From: Istiophorus platypterus
Lineage: Eukaryota; Chordata; Actinopteri; Istiophoriformes; Istiophoridae
Assembly (NCBI GenBank): GCA_016859345.1
Contig: CM029126.1
Location: forward strand, 2,784,501 to 2,848,500
DNA length: 64,000 bases
Direction: 5' to 3'
Position 1 is the first letter of the stretch; every line of letters starts with the position of its first letter. The notes under the pieces were generated by a model. The model saw only the letters and a program-made list of their open reading frames with translations, ran no database searches and was not told the DNA's origin. Positions 1-11,200 of this stretch are shown piece after piece. A program made the translations under genes and the position numbers.

Positions 1-2240
1 TTACTACTAGCTTAAACACTGGCATAGCTTCTGTTAGTCAAAGGTTAGCTAGTTATAGCTTTTTGAATACTCAGCTGTGTTCGCGTTTTCAACATGAACA
101 TTTTTTTTCAGTGCTAAAGAAATGAACATAAGCCACGGTCACAGCACCTCCACTGTGTGAATATTAGCTCCGACTTTGTTTCAGGCCAAATCCCATCGGC
201 GGCGTGACCTGGGTCTGCGACTCGCCGGTTGGCTGGAACTCGCCAACACCTTTGTGCGACTCTGCATTGGCGTTCAGCGGTGCCCGCCTGGAAAGCAGCC
301 TGGAAAGCAGCCTGACAGTGCAGCCTCCATGAAAATGGAGGGTCATTACTGTAGCTGCGAGCTTTTTTTTTTTTGCAGTAGGCTATTACACTACCAGCCG
401 GCTAAGTGGAGCATCACTCTCACTGACTATTTACAGCCATTTACTCTGCCCCGTCTTTCTTAATTGCCTACTACCTTTTTTTGGTGTGGTGCAATTCCGC
501 CGGACTGAAAGTCAATGAAAATGTTCTGCTTCAGTTTTCACTCCCGAACAACGATATGCATCCAGACAATCACTCTAAACTCTCCAAATAAGGACATGAG
601 AGGTCTGACGGTTCCCTGCAGAAAGACGTTCTAGCTTGTTTCGTCTTTTGCATCATCTAAGAATATTTTACCCTCCCCAACTGTGAAAATGTGATATCGT
701 TTCATCTCACATCGTCATTTCCTGAATGCTCCCTCCTAGAGCAACTTTTTCTCATTTGTAATTAGGCTGGCAGCTTTCTTGCTGTCACTTAGTCTTCTTT
801 TGTCTTGAAACTTCCTCGTCTCTTATTCATAAACTTCACACATCTTTTTTTTTTTCTCTGTGGTCGAAAGATAACGCCTTTCATTCGGTTCACTCGCGTA
901 TGATTCTTTAATCTCGTCTACGGCTATTTTAAGCTCTTTTATCAGAACGGTGTATCGGCACAAAGATAGCGGCGAGGCGTTCTGAGCAGGAAGAGGGTGA
1001 CAGTGCTGAAGTCCTGTGGTAGCTGCTGAGTGCAATGGGGTTTTTTTTTTTAGATTTATTTGTCCGGGGAGAGATTGCTGAGCGCCCATATCCTTTTTGC
1101 AGTAAATTCCTTTGCTACGACACTTTCGCAGCTATGCAGTCACCCTTAGTCATTGTCCAGAAGCTTTGATTGTTGGAACAGATGGCCGGCAGCCAACATA
1201 TTTTCTTCCGGCTGGGCTAAACATTTAAACTTCCTTTTTTTTTGCTAACAAGCTATGTTTCCCTTATCTATAAAGGTGCAACCTCCATACAGTAGCTACG
1301 AGTTACAGTCAATCCCTTCCCCAGCTCCTATTTTTTCCCCAGTCTGGCACCACCCCGGTCTAACACTCTAACCTTTAAGCCACTGCCACCTCGAATGCCA
1401 CGCCGCGTGAAAAGAAAATAGCCTCTAATCTCAACCATAAAGTCAACTTGAAACACATGTATTGCTCTGACATTTTTTTTTCCCGTCCCTGAGGGGAGCT
1501 TTCTGATGTATCGCCTCCATGACTCAAAGCGCCCAAGCCTCTTTACTTCCTCTGGTCAATCTGTTGGCAGGTTACTGAGGGAAAAAGACATTTTTTTCAC
1601 TAATGCCTGTTCCTTTGTTCCGTTTCCAACGGTTCCCAGCATCCGACACTAACTGCCCTGGTTTCTCCTCTGGCTCCCAAAGGTTTCGAATCTTTCGAAC
1701 CTCATTTGGTGCTTTTTCTCTAAGTGACTGTTTAGGTCCCCTACAGAGCATGTTCACAGTCAGATGCTTTTGGGCTGTTGAACTTCAGTACTTTTGATTC
1801 TGGCTGACACTTTTTAGCTGAAATTTGGCCAACAGAGCATGTTTAAAAGGCACTGTAGGACTAGGCAGCAGTTCGACTAAGCACATCAGTGATTTCACCC
1901 ATTTAGGTTTTTCACCTCTGCCTTGTCTTTTCTTCAACTACAGGCCAAACACTACAAGGTGAGGAATCAAACATATTGGACTTGTTCTTAAATTGCTTTC
2001 CAAACATAAGACAAAAATGTTCAACAGAGTCCCAGTGGCAAGAACATGGTGGCTCTTTGGTTTTTTGTGGGGTTTCAATTATGTTTTTCTTCAGGAATAA
2101 CGACAACCGACTGGTTACTTCTGCTCTAGCATATGAAAAAAGTCTTTGCATTGCATTAATTGTGTAATAAAAGTTAGTCTTTCCTTTTAGCCAGAGTAGC
2201 TTCGGGATGGAATGACCATCTTGGGTTGATGGTCGGCCCA
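1..2240. other. non-coding, no gene recognised
   Basis: AT-rich single-copy-looking DNA with short T-runs. Short open frames exist on both strands but none has splice context, family resemblance or codon bias. If the sema7a intron after exon 10 is long, this is intronic. Confidence 0.5.
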
Positions 2241-2244
2241 CCAG

Positions 2245-2640
2245 ATTGGTCCAGACTGAAATATCTCAACAGCTATTGGATGGATTACGATGAAGGTCTG
2301 TTCACACATTCATGGTCCACAGAGGATGAAGCCTAATGACCTTGGTGATCCCGTAACTTTTCATCTAGTGCCCCCAGCAGGTCAAAGTTTTCACTAATCC
2401 AATAAAACATCTCCACATTTTCTAGATGGATTGGTACCAAATTTGGATGTAAATATTAACGATCCCCGGACAATGTATTGTCCACATTTTGGTGATCTCC
2501 TGAGCTCTCCTCCAGCACCACACAAATGCTGCCAGCAGTTGACATATGTGGTTTGTGGCTGAGATATTCATATCTGCCAGAGGATGAATTGCCATAACTT
2601 GGCAATCCTATGACTTGATCTCAGTGCCATCATCAGAAAA
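2245..2640 (+). repeat. interspersed repeat of percomorph type
   Basis: Contains diagnostic phrases of a widespread perch-like fish repeat: 'CAACAGCTATTGGATGGATT', 'CACACATTCATGGTCC', 'CTTTTCATCTAGTGCC' and 'CATCATCAG'. The phrase 'AGAGGATGAA' with nearby 'TAATGACCTTGGTGATCC' recurs in altered form at 2580-2635 (AGAGGATGAATTGCCATAAC), suggesting a partial internal duplication. The copy looks old. Family name not assigned. Confidence 0.7.
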
Positions 2641-2649
2641 AAACTTTAT

Positions 2650-5600
2650 GAGTTATAGAGCAGTTTTACAACAGCTCACAGTGAATATCCTTATCTGCAA
2701 TTGTTTTAAGATCACAGATATTGAAACAGCTGGTTATTATAGCCATAAATTCTGCTGTATTATTTCCTGGCTGGTGATCAAAGGAAAGAGAAATTTACTT
2801 CAGATTCATTGAATTCGGCTGAGATGTGTCTCACAGTGCAGGTCCCACCGAGATTAGTTAGACAGCTTTAACACCATTAGGTGAACAGCGAGCTACGGCG
2901 CTAATTAGGACTCTGCAAACCGCACGCCACAGCCCTGTCGGCCCATTCTAGGTCAGCGCCGCAAAGTGAGTTCCTTTAGCCTCCGAACGCATCGCTCCGT
3001 CGGACAACTGCGACTCGAGCGAGAACGAGACGTGGGCCTCTGCGGGCGGAGAAATTAGATGAGAGGAAATTAGATGAGTAATGCTCTCTACTTTCATAAC
3101 AGCCCCCATCAAGGTGCCCTTGTGCATGGCACCCGCCACACTCCAGTCCCTCTACCTGAGCTTCTAAGTGATGAGGGGCCAAAAGAGTGTTTGCTTTAAT
3201 CAGCCGAAATTCGCAGCCAGGAAACAAAGCTACTGATAGTGGTGGTAGGTGTACATCTTATCTGCAGATTACAGGCAGAGTCTTTAACCCTAGACTTCGG
3301 GATAATGGCTGTGCTCATGTCTGCAGTTCAGTTCATTCTGTCCAAAAGTTAACGGACATGATGTGTAATCAATCATGTCATATAAAAAAATTCAAAAAAC
3401 ACATTAAATTTGCCAACAAATTAATTAAACTTATTTCCCTTGAGTTAGCGGTTTTTGAAACTGAATCTAATTAATTTGAAGGGACTTTAATTGATTTAAT
3501 TATTAATTGATTGTAGTTCAAACAGTTGGCCACCTAAAAATTAAATGAGGTCCAAACTGCAGAGGAGCAAAACGATCTCTGATTGGTCAGCTATTGAGCT
3601 ATAGACCACCCTGATTGATTGGTCAGCTCAAAAGCTGACCGTTTCGGGGGGGGGGCGGCTGGCGGCCACCATGACCAGCAGCCAAATTTATGGATTTATG
3701 GACGTGACATCGCTCAATCTTGTGGCCGGTCGGCTCCAGTGTTCAAATGGCAACGTCCTGTTCGGATTAAATGAACCACAGCAAACAAGACAAGTTCATT
3801 CAAAGTGCACCTAATAGATTAGGCACGAATGCAAGCCTTAACTAATCCGCAACTAAGGGAGCCCTATTGAGCCTGAGCTCATCCCCCTTCATAGCTATTT
3901 ATTATACGATCACTCAGAGTGATATTTCCCCCCCAGGGGGGCTACCACCCTAATATCAGCCATTTCCTATTCTTGCACAAAGATTAACGGTTTTATGTCT
4001 CCGAGCTCGTCTTTGTGAGGGTTATTCATTAGAATTGCCATCACCAGGGAAGACGAGTGTCCCACGGCTACCCAGAATCCCTCTGCTTCGGTTTCACCGC
4101 CTCTGGTCTCGAGCCGGACCCCGGGCCCGCCACCTCCACCCCTCTGATTCGGTTTAGACTGTGCTAATGCGTCTATACATCAGGATGAGCTGTCTATTTG
4201 TCTGCTAAGGATTAGATTATTTCAAGGGGGGGGGGGCTTCTGTCCGTCATTTGCAAAAGTGTGCTTGAAATTAATTATGCAGATTGATGAGCTTGACTTG
4301 TTACAAGCCTGTGAATATTCATAGCCGGTGTCCTGGAGTGTAGGTGATGCATTATTGAACAGCTGCAAAACAGAAACGTGATCAGGGCCGGCGCCGAAAA
4401 AAAAAGAGATCAGAGGAGTGTGGGGCTCGTTCGGCGGGTTTCTCGTGTCACTGTGCCACTGCCAGCACCTGATTTTCCACATGCCGCCGCCAGTTCTTTA
4501 AAATAGGAAAAAAACCAAACGTAAAAAAACCAGGAGGCGAGGAAGAGACAGATCTCCAGTACAACCTGAGCCCCTGGCCTCAGAGAACCACGACCCGAGC
4601 TGCTCCACTTTCTTTCTAGGCCACCGTGGAGACCTGTGGCCGCTCACAGCTCACAGCTCTCCATCCTCCCCCTCCCATTAGCGACACAGTTAGCGAGGCC
4701 CCACGGTGAGCGGCCATCATCATGCCCCTGTCCGTCGTCCTGTCTTTTTTACACACGACGTCGGGTATTTTGTTTCGTTTTATTTGTTTTTTTTATGTGC
4801 TATAAACGGAACCAACCCGGAAAGGCCTCGATGAGTGACAAGTAACATAAGCACAACGGCGCCGGGGGATTCGCGCTCGGAGAGATGACACTCGCTCATC
4901 TTTTGGTGAACTTCAGAGCGCTGAGACACTCACACACGCATGAGTAATATGACTTACGGTGGTTGCCATGGCGATCTCCCCGAGGCACAAAGCAATTTCT
5001 GGAGCAACTGCTGTGGGCAATGGCGGCGCCGCAGCATCGCTGCTTTTGATCAAACGGAGTCAGTCTTGCGAAGGCCAGGAATCATTTAAATAAGTTTTTA
5101 AGCAGAATTGATTTTTTACGCTGTTCCTCACCTTTTTTTACCAATCGTTGCTTAAGTTAAGAATTTATTACGACTACGTGTACATCGAGAAAGCGGTTGC
5201 TCAAACCCACAGAGAAAATTTTTGCCCTTTCTGCAGCTCTGCGGAGCTTTTTAGACTCTTTTGAGCATCAAAGTTTTTGTTATTCATCAAATCTAGTGTT
5301 TGGTTCATTCTCACCGTTTTCACCAAAACCCCATTTCCAGCAGCTGCAGGCAGCTGTTTATGGTGGAAAAGCTTTATTAAACCAACTGTTTACTATCTGC
5401 TCAGCAACAGCAGGGAGACAAAGTAAGCGACTAGCTATGAATTTAAAAGTGAATCATCCAGCAGTTAACGAGACAGATTTTTTTTTTTTTTTAACCAAGA
5501 TCTTGGGGACTATTGATCTGGGGCCAGGTTTTTTTTTGGTGGAGACCAAACTGTGAAAAGAAGACAAGAAATAGGGACAAACACAACTCCAGTGGGAGGA

Positions 5601-6190
5601 TTATGTTGCTCCGTGTCTCCTGGATATGTAAATAGGCAACCGCTTGTTTAACCTTAAGCCAGAGAAACTTTTCGTGCCGTTGATGTTTGTATTCAGTTTA
5701 TATTAGTGCTCCTCTGCCTTCTAGGGGCCAAAAATGTGATTAATGGCGCTTCAACTTGGCCCCTTCCAACACCCGACCTGAGTGACAAACCCCAACACAC
5801 AACATAAAGTTAGTGTTATGGTTAAGGTAAAGGCTGGAGAGAGTCAGGGCTGATTTAATGTCATGCACTGAGGGGCTATGGTGGATATAAGATAGATATG
5901 TGGGCTTCTGCATGTCAGGGCTACGGTGGCTGCAGAGGTACCACATGAGGACCACAAGAGCTGCAGTTGATCCTCACGGTTTCAGATCCAGCAGAGATGG
6001 TTGAGAGTCAAGACAAAAAAGGGCCCAGTCGGCTGTTAACCATGATCTTTGCTCTCTAGCAAAGTGAATCAAAGAATATCAATACCGCGACTGCATGGAA
6101 CAGCTTGAATATTCAGTACTGGAACAACATGGCCAAGAGCTTTCTCACAACTGAGGGGATTTATATCCTGCCAGAAGACGCCTGAGTGCA
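2650..6190. other. non-coding; probable sema7a intron or downstream DNA
   Basis: Mixed AT-rich and CpG-containing single-copy DNA, including a CpG-denser patch at 2930-3060 and G-runs at 3643-3653 and 4226-4236. A direct repeat of GATTGGTCAGCT occurs at about 3581 and 3619, with an adjacent palindrome GGTCAGCTCAAAAGCTGACC. No exon could be supported. Confidence 0.5.
5510..5680 (+). repeat. dispersed repeat, copy 1 of 3
   Basis: Shares the core 'TGTTGCTCCGTGTCTCCTGG' and 'ATGTAAATAGGCAAC' with a copy at about 61225-61400 and a more decayed one at 24875-24930. Part of an old interspersed family seen in percomorph genomes; name not known to me. Confidence 0.6.
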
Positions 6191-6198
6191 AGCAATTA

Positions 6199-6207
6199 CA
6201 CGCACAC

Positions 6208-6249
<42 letters not shown>

Positions 6250-6253
6250 ACAC
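6199..6253. repeat. (CA)n microsatellite abutting a splice donor
   Basis: About 55 bp of nearly pure CA/TG. On the minus strand it begins at the first base of the sema7a intron following exon 10, so the GT of the donor is the first GT of the repeat. Confidence 0.95.
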
Positions 6254-6461
6254 CTGTCCCCAGGTACAGGACGCTGTAGTGCTCGTCGTTGACGGCCAGG
6301 ACGATGTCCGCCACGGTGTGCGTGATCTGGTCATCTGTGGGCAGGTCAAGCGGCGCCACACCGACGGGCCGGATCACGTCCTCGATTTCCGGGTGGTATC
6401 TGATCACCCCCAGGTTTTTGATGTCATTGTGGCCTCCCGCTGTCGAGTTTTTGCGGACACA
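6254..6461 (-). CDS. sema7a: sema7a exon 10 (last exon found)
   Basis: 208 nt, phase 0 in, phase 1 out; acceptor TCTCCCTCTCAG. It encodes CVRKNSTAGG, IRYHPEIEDVIRPVGVAPLD and EHYSVLYLGTG, equivalent to human DRHPEVAQRVEPMGPLKTP and FHVLYLTTDRG. The donor GACAG|GTGTGTGT is itself the edge of a CA/TG microsatellite. No following exon was recognised to the left. Confidence 0.95.
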
Positions 6462-8230
6462 CTGAGAGGGAGAGGGGATGCAATCGATTCAGACCAGGCC
6501 GGAGACTTGAATAAACAAAAAAACGCCTTTGGACAAAGAGCTCGAAAATTGCTTCTCTTTTATTAACTCGTGCCTTTCAAAAATAGCCCTTCAATCTTTT
6601 CGCTTCCAAAATAAAGGCTGACTCATTCAATTGCATATTTTTCTCTAAGTGCTGTTTTCTTTGTTGTTCTTTTTTCCAGACGGATGTGACAAAGGAAAAA
6701 AGAAATATCTCATTGGGTTTTTCATACCATTCCAGGGCGACTGCCGATGAATGGACTGCTGTAGCCCTTCAGTTTAGATGTGGAGAAGGCCTGGTCGATA
6801 TCTTCGATGGAATAGGCACAGATCACTGTTCTGCCCCTGGACAAAGGCAGAGAGAGGAGCAATTAGATCCACAATAAAAGCGGGGAAAGTGGTTATGAGG
6901 GACATGCCGGGGAACAGCTGGACGCACTCGGCCCCTAAGACAGTAAACATCCCCAGCCCCTGGCATGTTCTAGTTCCCTTGCTTTTTGGTTGACGCTGCG
7001 TTCAAACGGAAAGCGAGGTGGATGTTGGTGATGGCGCAATTCGACTTGAGCAAAACATCCTCAGGTATCCCAGGACACTGTGAATCTGATATAAACGTGC
7101 AGATACGAATGAAAAAGGAGAGAGGCAGGAGCGGAATAACACTAACATCTGGGCCTCATATACACAATCAGAACATCTGTCGCAAGCACGTCGGCTACAT
7201 TGGCTGTTTTGGGACGAATCAGCACAAATGGTCCCACAGTAAAATTCATGGGAATTGAGCAAAGCCAAAATTCAATTTGCTCTCCGTCGGAACACAGAAT
7301 GAAGCAAAGTCTACTGGAAATCCCTCATCACCGGTCGCATAATTCGAACATTTGCAAGTAGCCTCCTTTGAAAATTATCTAGGAATTCCCAGGAAATTGG
7401 AAAAGAAATTGTGCGTTTCTCTTTCATTTCTTTATTCTTTGTGACCCTTTTGCGGAGGTTCCAGAGTTTGGGGGGCAGAGGGGGGGCAACCCCCCCCCCT
7501 CCACTGGGTGGTACACCACACAATATCCAACCTTCAGTATTCAGCCACCAATATGAATTCATATGAATATGAATAATATAACATGTAATGCATTTGACAA
7601 CACAAGCTATAATCTGAAAAAATTCAGTCATTTTGGCACAACTGGACCACAATCCGCTATTAGTATCATCAGATGTACCTTGCAAAATTTATCAATAATT
7701 GTTGCGTATTCCAGATTTGCATTCCAGCAGAAAACTGAAGGTACATTTAATTGAAATATAATCTAACACCAACAAAACGCTTTCTTTCAAAGTCTGATAT
7801 AATGAGGAACTTTCGTGTGGGGGTGTGTGCATTTCGTGACATTGGGTGTCAGTAGGTGCTGCTGTGTGGGAGGATAACTGTCAGTTACTGTTTTTGTTTT
7901 TTGGGTTGTTTTTTTTTCGCTTTACACTGCGGATTTAGCAAGATATCCCGGCTCACCATGCGTTGGAAAACAGGCCGTACATGACCCCGGCCCGCTTGTC
8001 CTGCGCCGTCAGCACCACAGCCTGCTTCATGTTGTTGTACTGCTGCTGAGTGTTGCCGGCGCCGCACATGACCCGGGCCTTCATGAAGGTGGTCCACGAG
8101 TCTGCCAGCAGGGCTTTGATGCCCCCTTCATCCACCTGGAAATGACAACACACAAGAACTTTGACGACAGAATCCTATTGTGCGGCCGAGACGCTAATTC
8201 TGAATTTTACTGAAAAATACCCCCCCACGT

Positions 8231-8285
<55 letters not shown>

Positions 8286-11200
8286 ACCAGGAAGACTTCT
8301 GTCTCTGAGGTTTCAGTACAGAAATTGCTCCAATGTCTTTAGCTTAGCTTAGCACAAAGACTCTAGGCAGCTGAAACAGCTAGTCTAGCCATGCTATAGG
8401 TGTTGTTACTTTACAATTAGCAAAGTAGGATGTAAGACCTCGTAGTTTAACAAGCACTTAGCATACACATTAATGTGTCTATTTAATAAACAGCAATTGC
8501 TTGGTTTAATGTAACTTAATTAGCACAAAAATATGGTGGCAGATTTGGCTCACTAGCAAAGCTCCACTAGGTCTCTTCCAAGATACTCCAAAGCCATCTT
8601 ATTTACACATTATCCTATGTATGTGACATGTGTGGAAATAGGAGTTTAAAATTGTAGATTAAAAAGTAGTTGGAAAAAGCTTTGCAGCTTTACTGCCTAA
8701 CAACAATGAGGTCTAGAAAGACTGGTTCAGGACCTTTTGAAACCTTTTAAAACTATTCACCTGTTCACCTGTAAGTTACTCTCTGATGTAGTTGCAACTA
8801 ACTTATTACAAACACATACAACAAGGTGTATTTTTTCACTCTAATAATAGCTAATAATAGCTAATAATTTCTGTGAGGCAAACAATTTCTTTGAGGCTAC
8901 AATTAGGTTAAACAGGCCCTGGTGCTTTCTCTCTACTTGAAGAAATGGTTTTGGGGAAATATTTCCATTATATTCACAGACTTAGATTACAAGATTGATA
9001 CCGCTTTCATGTCTATATGATAAATGTTATCTCATTAGCTTAGCTTAGCATAAAGACTGAAAACAGGGGGAAACAGCTAGCCTGGCTCTGGAAGAAGGTA
9101 ACCATACCTGCCTAGGAGCACTTCTAAAGCTAGCTAACTTGATTGAACAGATTGTCACACTAAACATGGAAACCTTGCCTTTCTTCTCTTATCTTGTATC
9201 TTTTCATTCGGGTGTTTTCGTCTTTGATTGATTTTCAAGATAAATTCTGGAGCTGAATCATCAGCCAGAGAGCAGCGGGTGTTTTGCTTTTGACAGCTGA
9301 TAAGGAAACACCTGCTTTGACATCACTGATTGGAGAGTGTTAAGAAATCCAACATGCTAACGAGTTTCTACCCAGGGGAGAACGGTGTAGCAGCAATTCT
9401 TAATCATAAACCCTTTATATTTAGTGTGGATTCATTTCACACTTTACAAAACTGGAAAGACGGAAATGTAAAGTAGAGAACTAGAGTAGAAACCGTAACC
9501 ATAACACCTTGTTGGATGTTGCGTCTGCACGCGGAACATTTGGGATTTGTCCCCCAACTTTGAAGCGCTCGATTCCCCTAGTTCATTTCATTTGCAATTC
9601 CTTTTGAAACATCACCCCTTTGCACAAAATCTGCGGGCCCCTAAAATGATTCAGATGAAACAATCTCTGAGCGGCACTCTGTGATCTCGCTGCTCATTAC
9701 TCAGATATGTGCCGCGCCGGGAGAGGCTGCGAGAGACTAGGAAAGGTAGTTTCAGATCTACCCCTCTAAACTCATGCAAACACCTGGATTCAGCCACAAC
9801 GCCACAACTTCACAAACACAGACACACGAGCGTGATTTTTTTGGTTTGTTTGTTTGTTTGTTTTTTACTGTGCAGATTCGACCAATGCGAGCCCTGTACG
9901 GTTCCTCGTCCACCCTGGCCGTCTTGTTGAGCTCACTGAAGAAGAAGTAGATCTCCTCCTTGAATTTCTGCGAAGACGGGATTATGGCTGCACCAGCGAA
10001 CTGCGGATCTGTGTGATGGGATTCAAACATGCCCGTTAAGATACTTGTCGTTTTGTTTCGCATTTACTTTTAAGGCATATCTTAGCTTAAGCAGTATCAT
10101 CTTCTGGTGTAGCCTTATGATTACAATCCATCGTCTTAATTAAATACTGCTGATATTAAGCTGTGCATAAAAAGAATGTTAGAATTAGCACAGGAGAAAA
10201 TGGCTGATGATAAATGATTTGTGTTTTACAGATGTAAATAACATGACCCAGACCATAAAAACCATTGCACTGAATGTACTAACATGTTATTTTTCCCCCC
10301 TGGGAATGATAGTAGATGGTTTACAGAGAGTTACACCCACCATCTCCATGTTCATTAGTCTAAACCTGTACGGTTTCTGCACGTCTGCCTTCCTCCTACT
10401 CACTCAGCAGCCAAATGTTCTCGGTCTTCAGGAGCTTCTGGGGGCCAAATGTACGGCGGATCGAGCCGGCGTGACCTCCCACCGACGACATGGCAGAATA
10501 CAGACTCCCGTCTGAAAAGAAAAAAAACAAAAAAAACGTAGAGGATAAGAGAGAGGTGAAGAGTGGGCAAAAGTAAGAGGCGGCAGACAGTGAGTGCGAT
10601 GGATGGGTTACAAGGTTCAGAGGGAGAGGGAGAGATTGGAGCGACGCTTGGGGAGGATTGACTGAAGCATGGAGGAGAGGAGGATACAGAGCGAGAGAGT
10701 GCTAAACAGAGAGACAGAGTGGGAAAAAAACGGAGGCCCTGGAGGACAAAGGGAGGAAAAAGAGTGCAACAGCAAAAAAGAGATCAAGGCAGAACAGCTC
10801 ACTGCACCAATGAGCACCCAGCGATCACCATATTCTTATAACTCCACTTAGGGCGCCTTCTCCTTAGCAATGCGGCAGGGCAAGCGTTTGGAATCCCGGT
10901 GGTAACATTTTAATTAGGGCCGATCGTTATTACGACGCTGCCCGACTCAATCGTTGCCCCAGCCATCGATCCCCTTCTGGAAGGGCGTCCTGCAGCACGG
11001 ACGAACCCGTCGCCAGTTTTCCGAGGGCCTATCTGTTGCCGCCGGGGGGTTTAACGAACAGACGGCCGGCCTGTCCCCCGTCATGCGGCGTGACCAGCGG
11101 AAGGTCGGTTTAATACAAAGGGATTTCTATCGCTGTGGCTCCGCACTGCTCGTTAATTACGCAATTAGGAGCTCCATTCCCCCACGGAGAGGAGCAAGGC

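Noticed and set aside
2948..3227. Minus-strand frame with CGGCH and GGCY motifs, considered as a sema7a PSI exon
   Set aside because: Lacks the PSI signature (C...DPYCGW) and proper splice phase with exon 10.
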